Origin: a bacterium
GTDB lineage: Bacteria > Myxococcota_A > Bradymonadia > UBA7976 > UBA1532
Assembly: GCA_030426085.1 (NCBI GenBank)
Contig: JAUHYW010000005.1
Span: 124,001 to 188,000, forward strand
Length of the DNA stretch: 64,000 nucleotides
Direction of reading: 5' to 3'
Positions 56,739 through 64,000 of this stretch are shown piece by piece. Numbering within the stretch: the first letter of the stretch is position 1; every line of letters begins with the position of its first letter. The position numbers and the translations under genes are program-made. A model generated the notes under the pieces. The model had not been told where the DNA came from and made no database searches. It was given only the letters and a program-made list of their open reading frames with translations.

Positions 56739-58363
56739 CGGGCCTCTCCTCCGCTCGGGACACCACAGACCCGGGCCGGCGCGGTGGTCCGGCCCCAGAC
56801 GATGGGCGCCGCCGGCACGCACGGGGCGTCGGCGGCGCAGCCGGGGTCGGCGTCCCCGATACACGGTGCCACGCAGACGCCCTCGGCGCACCACCGCCCC
56901 CGGCAGTCGGCGTCGGCCGCGCACCCGTCGCCGCCGAGGCCGGCCCCCGCCACCCGGCGGCAGCGCGGCTCGAAGGCGGCCACCGCGGCGTCGGGCCACA
57001 GGCCGCACGCCTCGCCCGGCGCACACTCGGCGTCGGCCGCGCACCGGGCCCCGCTGCCCAGCGCCGGGTCGAGGCAGCCGGCGAAGCCCACCGGGCGATC
57101 GTCCTCCGGCTCGGGGCTGCCCCGGTCGTCGGCCCGCACCACCCGAGCCGGCAGGCAGGCCCCGGGGCAGTCGGCGTCGACCGCGCACGGCGCCCAGCAG
57201 CGATCGTGCACACAGGCCCCGCTGCGGCAGTCGCCGGGCCCGCCGCACGGTGCGCCGCCCACGCCGTCGCCCACCGGCGGCACGCAGCCGGCGCGGGGCG
57301 GCCCGTCGCCGGACCAGATCCCACACGCCGCGCTCTCGGGGCAGTCGGCGTCGACCGCGCACGGCGCGGGCGGTGGCGCGCAGACCAGCGCCGCCCCCCG
57401 CAGGGCGCAGCGCCCCGAGGGGCAGTCGGCGTCGGCCGCGCAGCGTCCCACGCAGCGCCCCGCCTCGCAGACCCCGGTGGCGCACTGGTCGGGCATCGCG
57501 CAGGCGGCCTCCACCGGCAGCGGCCCCCGGGCCGGGGCGCAGGTCGGATCGTCGACGCCGCACGCCTGCCCCGGCGGGCAGTCGACGTCCCGGGCGCACG
57601 ACACCGCGCCGCATCGGCGGGACACCGGGTCGCAGGCCTCGTCGGGGCAGCCGCCCACCCGGCAGCCCGGCCGGCAGACCCCATCGTCGGCGCAGAACAT
57701 GTCCTCGGCGCAGTCCCGGTCGACGCCGCACCCGCAGCGGCGGGTCGTGCGATCGCAGCGGCCGCCGGGGCAGTCGTCGGGGTCCAGCCGGCAGCCGGGC
57801 GCGCACAGGCCCCCGTCGCACCAGGCTCCCGGCGGGCAGTCGGCGTCCCCCGCGCAGCCCACCGCGCCGCAGCGGCGGGTCTCGGGGTCGCACAAGCCCG
57901 CGCCGCAGCCGCCCACCCGGCAGCCCGATCGACAGACCCCGTCGGCGGCGCACCAGGCGCCTGGGGGGCAGTCGGGGTCGAGCGCGCAGCCCGCGGCGCA
58001 GCCCGACGCGGGGCAGGTGTCGAGCACGCACAGCCCGATCGTCGGATCGCAGGCGCCGGCAGGGCAGTGCCCGTCGTCGGTGCAGATCGTCGAAGCCCGT
58101 GGCCGGCACCAGCGGTCCACGCAGCGGCGCTCGGGGCAGTCGTCATCGGTGAGGCAGCTCTGCGCGGCGCAGCGGCGGTCGCGGCAGATCTGGCGGGCGG
58201 GGCAGTCGGTGTCGAGCGCGCACGGCGGCGGCGGATCGCAGCGGCCGTCGAAGCAGGCCCGCCCCGGCGGGCAGTCCTGCTCCGTCCGGCAGGTATCACC
58301 CCGACCCGGGTCGGCGCAGCCGAGCAGCGTCAGCCCCCACAGCGCGAGGATCGGACCGATCAC
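56735..58363 (-). CDS. Cys-rich repeat lipoprotein
   Basis: A 542-residue protein made almost entirely of Cys repeats (CRTEQDCPPGRACFDGRC, CALDTDCPARQICRDRRC, CARDVDCPPGQAC and many more), roughly fifteen units, probably each held by two or three disulfides. GTG 58363 gives a short lipoprotein signal (IGPILALWGLTLLGC); an in-frame ATG at 58450 would add a basic N-terminus. The stop overlaps the start of the related downstream gene by 4 nt. Ends with RVCGVPSGGEAR. Confidence 0.8.
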   Translation of the reverse strand: MIGPILALWGLTLLGCADPGRGDTCRTEQDCPPGRACFDGRCDPPPPCALDTDCPARQICRDRRCAAQSCLTDDDCPERRCVDRWCRPRASTICTDDGHCPAGACDPTIGLCVLDTCPASGCAAGCALDPDCPPGAWCAADGVCRSGCRVGGCGAGLCDPETRRCGAVGCAGDADCPPGAWCDGGLCAPGCRLDPDDCPGGRCDRTTRRCGCGVDRDCAEDMFCADDGVCRPGCRVGGCPDEACDPVSRRCGAVSCARDVDCPPGQACGVDDPTCAPARGPLPVEAACAMPDQCATGVCEAGRCVGRCAADADCPSGRCALRGAALVCAPPPAPCAVDADCPESAACGIWSGDGPPRAGCVPPVGDGVGGAPCGGPGDCRSGACVHDRCWAPCAVDADCPGACLPARVVRADDRGSPEPEDDRPVGFAGCLDPALGSGARCAADAECAPGEACGLWPDAAVAAFEPRCRRVAGAGLGGDGCAADADCRGRWCAEGVCVAPCIGDADPGCAADAPCVPAAPIVWGRTTAPARVCGVPSGGEAR

Positions 58364-58500
58364 GCCCGAGCCATGTGGCGGGCGGTCGGCGGCGATCGGC
58401 GGTCGGCGGTGCACGCTCTTCGATACAGCACCCGGCCCGTCCGGGGCCACCGATCAGGGCCCGCTTCCCCCCGCCCGTCGGGCGTGGTACAGCCCCGGCC

Positions 58501-59823
58501 ATGAGCACCCCCACCACCGGCAAGGGCGCGGCCCTCAAGCGCAGCCTGACCCTGCCCGACGTCGTCGCGCTGGGCATCAACGGCGTCATCGGCCAGGGCA
58601 TCTTCCTGCTGCCCGGCTTCGCCGCCGCGCTGATGGGCCCCGCCTCGCTGACCGCGCTCGGCCTCGCCGGGCTCCTGTCGTGCCTCATCGCGCTGTGCTT
58701 CGCCGAGGTGGGCAGCCACTTCGACAAGACCGGCGGGGCCTACGTCTACGCCCGGGAGGCCTTCGGCGAGTTCGTCGGCTTCGAGGTCGGCTGGCTGACC
58801 TGCTGCGTGGCGGTCATCGCCTGGGCCGCGCTGGCCAACGGCTTCACCGAGGTGCTGGCCCACTTCGTGCCCGCGGTCGCCGAGCCCACCACCCAGAAGG
58901 TCGTCGCCGTCAGCCTGATGACCGTGTTGATGGGGGTCAACCTGTTCGGCGCCCGCATCGGGGCCTCGGTCTCGACCTTCTTCTCGGTGGCCAAGCTCAT
59001 CCCCCTGATCCTGTTCATCGGGGTCGGCGCCTTCCACTTGCAGGGGGCGCTGTTCGAGCCCTTCGCCCCCCAGGGCTACGGCTCGCTGGCGGACGCCACG
59101 CTCGTGCTGCTCTACGCCTACGTCGGCTTCGAGACGCTGGTGGTGCCCGCCGGCGAGATGAAGGACCCCCAGAAGAACGTGCCCATCGCGCTGATGACGG
59201 TGATGGCGGTGGTGACGGTGGTCTACATGGCGGTGCTCACCGTCAGCATCGGCACCCTGCCCGAGCTGGCCGGGCACCAGAACCCGGTCGCCGCCGCCTC
59301 GGGCAACGTGCTCGGCGCGGTGGGCGGCACCATCGTCGCCGCCGGCATCTGCGTCTCGGTCTTCGGCACCAACGCCGGCTCGGCGCTGGTCAGCCCCCGG
59401 CGGTTCTACGCGCTCGCCGAGCGGGGCGACCTGCCGAAGATCTTCGCCCGCATCGACCCCGACAGCGGCTCCCCCCGCCCGGCCATCGTGCTCACCTGGG
59501 CCCTGGCGGTGGTCCTGGCGCTGACCGGCAGCTTCAAGGAGCTGGCGGTGCTCGGCGTCGTCGCCCGCTTCCTGCAGTACATCCCCACCTGCCTGGCGGC
59601 GATCGTCTTCCGCCACCGCTACCGGAATCAGCCCCGCCACGGCTTCACCCTGCCCTTCGGCCCGGTGATCCCGCTGGCCACCATCGCGCTGTGCGTCTGG
59701 CTGCTCGTCGAGAGCTACGCCAGCAACCCCGAGCGCCTGCACTGGGGCGGGCTGGCGGTGCTGATCGGGGTGCCGCTGTACGCCCTGTCCCGATGGAACC
59801 GCCGGCGGGCTGCAGCCGGCTGA
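58501..59823 (+). CDS. APC-family amino acid permease
   Basis: A 440-residue transporter with about twelve membrane helices. The first helix contains GINGVIGQGIFLLPG, the G(x)IG(x)GIF-type signature of amino acid/polyamine/organocation permeases. YAYVGFETLVVPAGEMKDPQKNVPIAL is the conserved helix-6 region. The substrate cannot be assigned. ATG 58501 is the first codon after the promoter region. It ends 1 nt before the convergent Toprim-like gene. Confidence 0.9.
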   Translation: MSTPTTGKGAALKRSLTLPDVVALGINGVIGQGIFLLPGFAAALMGPASLTALGLAGLLSCLIALCFAEVGSHFDKTGGAYVYAREAFGEFVGFEVGWLTCCVAVIAWAALANGFTEVLAHFVPAVAEPTTQKVVAVSLMTVLMGVNLFGARIGASVSTFFSVAKLIPLILFIGVGAFHLQGALFEPFAPQGYGSLADATLVLLYAYVGFETLVVPAGEMKDPQKNVPIALMTVMAVVTVVYMAVLTVSIGTLPELAGHQNPVAAASGNVLGAVGGTIVAAGICVSVFGTNAGSALVSPRRFYALAERGDLPKIFARIDPDSGSPRPAIVLTWALAVVLALTGSFKELAVLGVVARFLQYIPTCLAAIVFRHRYRNQPRHGFTLPFGPVIPLATIALCVWLLVESYASNPERLHWGGLAVLIGVPLYALSRWNRRRAAAG

Positions 59824-59824
59824 G

Positions 59825-60547
59825 TCACGTCGGTTCGCGCCAGGTCGCCGTCAGCGCCTCGCCCAGATCGGGGTCGTGCAGCAAGCCGAGGACCGCGTCG
59901 TGGAACGAGCGCTCGGCGTCGAAGACCGCCGCGCTCGGATAGCCCCGGGTGAGCGTCGCGTTATGGGTGTCGCCCAGACAGCAGGCGGCCTTCGGCTTGT
60001 CGATCTCGTCCAGTCGGGTCCGATCGGCGGCCCATGCTTCGAAACGGGCGATGTGCGCGCCCTCGTGGTGGCGCCCGCACAGCCGGATCGCGGCGGCGGT
60101 GTTCTGATAGAGCCACGCCTCGATGCTGTAGAACGGCATCAGCAGATGCAGGTGCCCGAGCAGGGCGTCGGCCGAGTCGGGCCGCATCATCCGGAGCATC
60201 GCCCGGACCGATCGCCTCAACCGGGTCTCGTAGAGCGCGCGGTTCTCGCTGCGGTCCCGCTCGGACCACGGCCGATCGCCGTCGATGTGCACGAAGACGA
60301 AGTGCCCCTTGAGCAGCTCGGCGGCGATGGTGCGCACCAGCAGAACCCGCTGGTGCTGATCCCGGCTCTTCCACCCGGTCCCACTCATGCGGCGCCGGAT
60401 CGGGCCGTCGGGTGGCTCGAGGCGCACCCGCCGGGGGCCGTGGGTCACCGCGCCCGGCTCGACGAGCCGCAGCATGCACCCCAAGAGCCCGCGGATCGTC
60501 TCGTGGGCCTGCTTTCCGCTGTCTTCGGTGAGGACCAGCGCCCGCAT
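59825..60547 (-). CDS. Toprim-like (DUF4276/DUF4435-type) partner protein
   Basis: A 240-residue protein translated with the upstream AAA ATPase (TGATG overlap, 1 nt). It opens RALVLTEDSGKQAHETI with Glu8, then FVFVHIDGDRPWSE with Asp89 and Asp91, and later PFYSIEAWLYQN (Glu143). The spaced Glu and DxD pattern is that of Toprim nuclease domains. The C-terminus is His/Cys-rich (AACCLGDTH). I infer a nuclease or nuclease-like effector controlled by the ATPase; the exact family is not certain. Confidence 0.6.
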   Translation of the reverse strand: MRALVLTEDSGKQAHETIRGLLGCMLRLVEPGAVTHGPRRVRLEPPDGPIRRRMSGTGWKSRDQHQRVLLVRTIAAELLKGHFVFVHIDGDRPWSERDRSENRALYETRLRRSVRAMLRMMRPDSADALLGHLHLLMPFYSIEAWLYQNTAAAIRLCGRHHEGAHIARFEAWAADRTRLDEIDKPKAACCLGDTHNATLTRGYPSAAVFDAERSFHDAVLGLLHDPDLGEALTATWREPT

Positions 60548-61719
60548 CACCACAGATCGTAGCGCCGCAGGATCTCGCTGGTGTACTGGATGCCGACCTC
60601 CTGAGAGGCGAATACATCCTCGGCCTGCTCGGGGCGCATCGCCCGCCAGGCGAACTGCCCGCCCTCCACGGTGCACAGCACGAACGATCGGCGCACCGCC
60701 TCGGGGCTCTCGAACCGCGGCAGGTGATCGAGCAGGAGCGGGTTCTGGCTGGCGGCGAAGCTCTGGCGCTGCGCCAGCGCGTCGACGACCCATCGGATCC
60801 AGTCGTGGTGCAGGCCATTGACGACCTCGTCGACGATCGCGATGTCGTCGACCGCGGCGAAGTACCACGCCAGGGCCAGCATGCGCTTCTGGCCGAAGCT
60901 CAGATAAGGATCGGTCAGGCGGGTGCCGTCGGAGAACGTGAAGGTGAACTCGGGCGGGTCGAAGTCGGTCCGCGCGAACCCGTTGCCGTCTCTCGCCGTG
61001 CGCCGGCCGACCCGAAGGCGGCACTCCGCGCGCTTCGAGCCGAAGAGGGCGCCGAGCGCCTCGAGCCAGCCGGTGTCCTCCGAGTCGACCACCGCGTAGT
61101 CGGCGCCCGATGGCAGGCTCTTCGAGGCCCGGGCGATGGCGGACGGGAGCTCGATCGCGCTCTCCTGCCCCCGGTCGATCCGCTCGTCGACCACCCGATC
61201 GAGCTGGACCATGCGCCATGGCGGCGCACCGCCGCCCTTCAGGCGGTGATATGGGTCGAAGCCTTCGCCGAAGCGCACCGCCCCCCGCCCGGCCGTGGGG
61301 AAGATCGTCGCTCTGCCTCTCCCTCGGTGCACGGTCGGCGGGAAGCGCTCGGAGAACGGCGACGTCGGCGACCGGCGATCAACGGCGTCCGGACCGCTGA
61401 TCTCGGCGCCGTCGGGGCCGGCCTTCAGCGTGATCGGCTCGGCGCGGATGGTGTAGGCCCAATCATCCCGCCCGTCGTGCCGCACTTCGAAAGTCGTCGG
61501 CTCGCCGTCCGCCCGCCCTCGGCCGGCCCAGCGCAGGTGAAAGGGCTCTTGCTGCAGCGGCGTGAGATCGCCTCGGCAGAGCATCGAGATCAGATCGAGC
61601 AGCGTGGTCTTGCCGGTCCCGTTCTTGCCCAGCAACACGTTGAAGCCGTCGTCGAACTCGAGCCGGGTGCCCGGGTGCACGTTGCGGTAGCGCTCGATCT
61701 CCAGCCACCCGAGCTTCAT
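60547..61719 (-). CDS. AAA/SMC-like ATPase of a two-gene module
   Basis: A 390-residue ABC/SMC-type ATPase. Walker A GKNGTGKTT (31-39), signature LSFGQKRMLALAW, Walker B IAIVDEVVNG, then a conserved-looking SQNPLLLDHL. It is shaped like AAA15/AAA_21 and OLD-type ATPases that pair with Toprim nucleases in phage-defence systems. ATG 61719 is preceded by GGAGGG. Its stop overlaps the Toprim-like gene start. It does not carry its own nuclease domain. Confidence 0.75.
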   Translation of the reverse strand: MKLGWLEIERYRNVHPGTRLEFDDGFNVLLGKNGTGKTTLLDLISMLCRGDLTPLQQEPFHLRWAGRGRADGEPTTFEVRHDGRDDWAYTIRAEPITLKAGPDGAEISGPDAVDRRSPTSPFSERFPPTVHRGRGRATIFPTAGRGAVRFGEGFDPYHRLKGGGAPPWRMVQLDRVVDERIDRGQESAIELPSAIARASKSLPSGADYAVVDSEDTGWLEALGALFGSKRAECRLRVGRRTARDGNGFARTDFDPPEFTFTFSDGTRLTDPYLSFGQKRMLALAWYFAAVDDIAIVDEVVNGLHHDWIRWVVDALAQRQSFAASQNPLLLDHLPRFESPEAVRRSFVLCTVEGGQFAWRAMRPEQAEDVFASQEVGIQYTSEILRRYDLW

Positions 61720-61768
61720 CGACCCTCCACATCCGCCGCGCAGCATAGCCCCTCCGCGGCGGGGGCGG

Positions 61769-62737
61769 CTACTCCGGGCGGGTGACGCCCTCGGCGACCC
61801 GGGCGAGGGTGGCCGGGTCGCGGGCGACGCTCGAGATGCGGACCTCGTCGATCGCGCCGGGGAAGGGGCGGTCGCCCAAGAACGTGCGGATGCCGCGGCC
61901 GAAGCGCAGGCCCCGGGGGGTGTCTCCCAGGGGGATGGGGTCGAAGCGCTGCGGCTGCCCGTCGACGTAGAGGACGAGGGCGTTCGAGGCGTCGAGGGTC
62001 GCGGCGAGGTGGGTCCAGGTGTCGGCCGGGAAGCGGGCGTCGGTCTCATGAAAGCGGTCGCTGCGCCAGCCGAAGCCGAGGCGGTAGGCGCCGTCGGACT
62101 CGTTGACGAAGATCTCGAAGCCGCCCGTCTCGCCTCCTCGCTGCTGGAGGTTGCCCAGCACCCCCCGGAACGCCTGCCCCTCGGACGGGATGCGCAGCCA
62201 CAGCTCGACGGTCATCGGCCCCTCGGCCCGCACGGCGCTGTCGAGGTCCAGGTTCGGATCGCCCCGCCCGTCGAAGACCGCCGCGCCGCCGAAGACGCCG
62301 GCGCCGTCGATGCGGACCCGGTCACCGGAGACGTCGCCCGAGCGGGTCAGCGGGTCGCTGTCGGGGGGCACGGCGGCTTCGAAGTCGTCGTCGAAGCGCC
62401 ACAGGGCGATCGTGGCGTCGTCGACGCAGGGGCGCAGCGCGTCGTCGTAGGCCGGCACCGGGCCGGTCGGCGGGTCGCAGGTCGCTCGGGCGAGGCCCAG
62501 CTCCGGGGGTTCGCCGCCGTCGGCCGGGGGTTCGCCGCCGTCGGACGGGGGCTCGCCGCCGTCGGGGCCCGCGTCATCGGCGGCCTCCGGCGGCAGGCAG
62601 TAGCCTTGCAGGCAGATGCGGTCTTCGTCGCACTCGTCGGCGGTGGCGCAGCGGCCGCCGAACTCGGCGGTGCAGCCGGCGAGCACGGGGAGGGCGGCGG
62701 CGAGGGCGATCGTCAGCGAGAAGGCGCGGTTCACCAT
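61769..62737 (-). CDS. LamG-domain lipoprotein
   Basis: A 322-residue lipoprotein (AALPVLAGC, lipobox Cys near 22). A short Cys-rich segment (CATADECDEDRICLQGYC) is followed by a DGGEPP tandem linker and a concanavalin-like LamG domain (LWRFDDDFEAAVP, MTVELWLRIPSEGQAFRG, DTWTHLAATLDASNALVLYVDGQP, GAIDEVRI) from about residue 118. The ATG overlaps the end of the TPR gene by 7 nt. The domain binds sugars or proteins; ligand unknown. Confidence 0.82.
   Translation of the reverse strand: MVNRAFSLTIALAAALPVLAGCTAEFGGRCATADECDEDRICLQGYCLPPEAADDAGPDGGEPPSDGGEPPADGGEPPELGLARATCDPPTGPVPAYDDALRPCVDDATIALWRFDDDFEAAVPPDSDPLTRSGDVSGDRVRIDGAGVFGGAAVFDGRGDPNLDLDSAVRAEGPMTVELWLRIPSEGQAFRGVLGNLQQRGGETGGFEIFVNESDGAYRLGFGWRSDRFHETDARFPADTWTHLAATLDASNALVLYVDGQPQRFDPIPLGDTPRGLRFGRGIRTFLGDRPFPGAIDEVRISSVARDPATLARVAEGVTRPE
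62505..62567. repeat. 21-bp tandem repeat (3 copies)
   Basis: Three 21-bp units (62505-62525, 62526-62546, 62547-62567) encode DGGEPPS, DGGEPPA and DGGEPPE in the lipoprotein linker. Confidence 0.9.
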
Positions 62738-63441
62738 CGGGTGCTCCACTGCAGCATCAGCCCCGACGGCTTCGGGCCGTCGGGCACCGTACCGGCCGAG
62801 ATGGGCGCGGCGTCCGGCTCGAGGGCCCACAGCACGCCGCCGGCGGCCAGCAGCAGGCCCCCGGTGATCCAGCCCACGTTGGCGGTGATCGCCGCGCTGC
62901 TGCCGGCGTCTTCGGCCCGCTGCTTCTCCTTGACCGAGTCGGCGGTCACGAAGTCGTCCCGGGCGCTCTCGAGGTTCACCGCGCCGATGATGCCCACCAC
63001 CAGCATCGCCGCGCCGACCCCCAGGGCCCCGTAGGCGAACGGGCGCAGCGAGGTCGGCTCGGGGGGCACGTCGGTGGCGGTCAGCGCCCGCTGGTCGCCG
63101 TCTTCGACGTTCTCCAGGATGGCCCGCATGATGCGGATGCGGCGCTCGACGTCGGCCCGGTCGCGGGCGTCGGGGGAGGCCTCGAGGTAGCCCTCGTAGC
63201 GGGCGATGGAGGCCGCCGGGCGCCCCAGCTCCTCGTTGGCCCGGGCCATGTTGTAGAGCAGGATCGGGGACGGGTCGAGCGCGTAGGCCGCCTCGAAGCG
63301 GTCGAGCGCGGTCTGGTAGTCGGCGCTCTTGAACGCGGCCACCCCCTCCCCATAGATCGCCTGGGCCTTCTCGGCGTCGGCCGGGGTCGCGGCGAGGGCC
63401 GGGGTCGCGATCAGCGCGCTGAGGAGCAGGTGGGGGCGCAT
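62731..63441 (-). CDS. TPR protein with two membrane helices
   Basis: A 236-residue protein with a signal peptide (LLLSALIATPALAATPADA). A TPR unit spans about 28-95 (GEGVAAFKSADYQTALDRFEAAYALDPSPILLYNMARANEEL, SIARYEGYL). Two hydrophobic segments follow (FAYGALGVGAAMLVVGIIGAV and VGWITGGLLLAAGGVLWAL). This TPR-then-membrane layout is common in myxobacterial proteins of unknown function. It overlaps the LamG gene by 7 nt. Confidence 0.78.
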   Translation of the reverse strand: MRPHLLLSALIATPALAATPADAEKAQAIYGEGVAAFKSADYQTALDRFEAAYALDPSPILLYNMARANEELGRPAASIARYEGYLEASPDARDRADVERRIRIMRAILENVEDGDQRALTATDVPPEPTSLRPFAYGALGVGAAMLVVGIIGAVNLESARDDFVTADSVKEKQRAEDAGSSAAITANVGWITGGLLLAAGGVLWALEPDAAPISAGTVPDGPKPSGLMLQWSTRW

Positions 63442-63541
63442 GGTCTCCGATTCGGTGGTCGGTGGGCGGTCATCGTGGCAGTGATGCCGGGTCGGGGCAA
63501 GCCGATGCCCGGAGATGAAATCCCCGTGTCACGGCGCGCGG

Positions 63542-64000
63542 TCAGAATACGCCGGCGACCCCCGCACCGCCGGGGGTCAGCATCAGCCGCAGAGTCTCGC
63601 CGTGCTGCGCCTCGAGCCCGTACAGGCCCAGGTCGAAGGCCAGCAGGAAGGCGCCCTGGATCAGGATCGCCTGCCCGAAGCCCTCCAGCCGGGGGTCGGA
63701 CTTGCGCAGCCCGCGCTCCCACAGCCAGGCGCCGAGGGTCAGGTAGCCCACGTCGAGGCCGGCGTTGAACAGCAGGATGCGCTCGATGCCGAGCTGGGCG
63801 GCGAGGCTCTCGGCCGGGCCGAGCGTGGCCGCGGCGGCGGGGTCGTTGTTGTAGAGGCTGAGGCCGGCCAGCCCCAGGTCGACGAGGCCCCAGCCGGCGG
63901 TCATCAGGTGGAAGCCGCGCCACCGGGCGTCGTCGGCGATCGCGTAGCCGATCGCCCCGGCGGCGACGCTGGCCGCGCCCCAGCCGCCGAGCACGTACAT
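63542..64000 (-). CDS. DUF6992-like membrane protein (N-terminus cut off)
   Basis: At least 152 residues, multi-pass, opening MYVLGGWGAASVAAGAIGYAIADDARWRGFHLMTAGWGLVDLGLAGL. The ATG codon is exactly at the window edge, so it may be an internal Met. The pattern fits the DUF6992 family of unknown function. About 100 bp separate its end from the TPR gene upstream promoter region. Confidence 0.55.
   Translation of the reverse strand: MYVLGGWGAASVAAGAIGYAIADDARWRGFHLMTAGWGLVDLGLAGLSLYNNDPAAAATLGPAESLAAQLGIERILLFNAGLDVGYLTLGAWLWERGLRKSDPRLEGFGQAILIQGAFLLAFDLGLYGLEAQHGETLRLMLTPGGAGVAGVF

Noticed and set aside
54738-59942. A 1,734-codon plus-strand open frame
   Set aside because: Antisense to the two Cys-rich lipoproteins and out of frame with the permease; repetitive Arg/Pro/Ala content, no domain.
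62505-62567. The 21-bp tandem array as a CRISPR-like or regulatory repeat
   Set aside because: The units are contiguous without spacers and lie in frame inside a coding linker.

Overview
The window is a very GC-rich, densely packed chromosomal stretch with short gaps, many 4-nt start/stop overlaps and frequent GTG/TTG starts. I see no mobile element, CRISPR array, rRNA or tRNA. Gene content points to Myxococcota (former Deltaproteobacteria). It has many lipoproteins with Asp/Ala/Pro linkers after the lipobox, Cys-rich repeat lipoproteins, a kinase with a membrane anchor, an ECF sigma/anti-sigma pair, and an ATP synthase operon with both b and b' subunits. This assignment is inference from gene content; no 16S gene is present.

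Layout. 1-6.2 kb: tail of an unknown gene, then the F1/stalk genes atpF'-F-H-A-G-D-C on the minus strand. 6.3-12.5 kb: a five-repeat lipoprotein, a sugar-nucleotide transferase/pfkA pair, an HTTM-like membrane protein and moaB. 12.5-18.4 kb: an ECF sigma/anti-sigma-TPR pair, two oligopeptide-type ABC ATPases without permeases, and a stand-alone type II secretion ATPase N-domain protein. 18.5-22.1 kb: LolB-like and TPR lipoproteins and a LarA-family protein. 22.2-28.1 kb: a lipoprotein, a PP2C phosphatase, a nucleotidyltransferase-fold protein, TtcA and an MMPL/RND transporter. 28.2-33.3 kb: ahcY divergent from an ArsR-methyltransferase fusion (SahR-like), then a TetR regulator with etfBA. 33.3-42 kb: a RiPP-like set made of a PqqD-like protein, a giant Ig-like/FG-GAP lipoprotein, a 53-residue candidate precursor, an HprK-like P-loop protein, a radical SAM/SPASM enzyme and an S24/S26-like peptidase. 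42-46.8 kb: murA-recF-dnaN divergent from pyrD across a 372-bp gap with DnaA-box-like sites, a candidate replication origin. 46.8-59.8 kb: a Ser/Thr kinase, a TonB-dependent receptor, PlsC, a ferredoxin, a fused aconitase-family enzyme, two Cys-rich lipoproteins and an amino-acid permease. 59.8-64 kb: a two-gene AAA ATPase + Toprim-like module, a LamG lipoprotein, a TPR membrane protein and a DUF6992-like fragment.

Main points of interest. (1) The RiPP-like locus, with a precursor that has a very strong ribosome binding site and two Cys in its C-terminal part. (2) Two regulatory circuits with visible operators. One is a near-exact Bacillus FadR-type palindrome at the start of tetR-etfBA; the other is an ATTCA/TGAAT dyad between ahcY and the SahR-like gene. 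(3) The ATPase/Toprim pair, a plausible defence module. (4) MurA with Asp in place of the fosfomycin-target Cys, and a class-2-like PyrD with a Cys in the catalytic-base position. (5) The candidate oriC.
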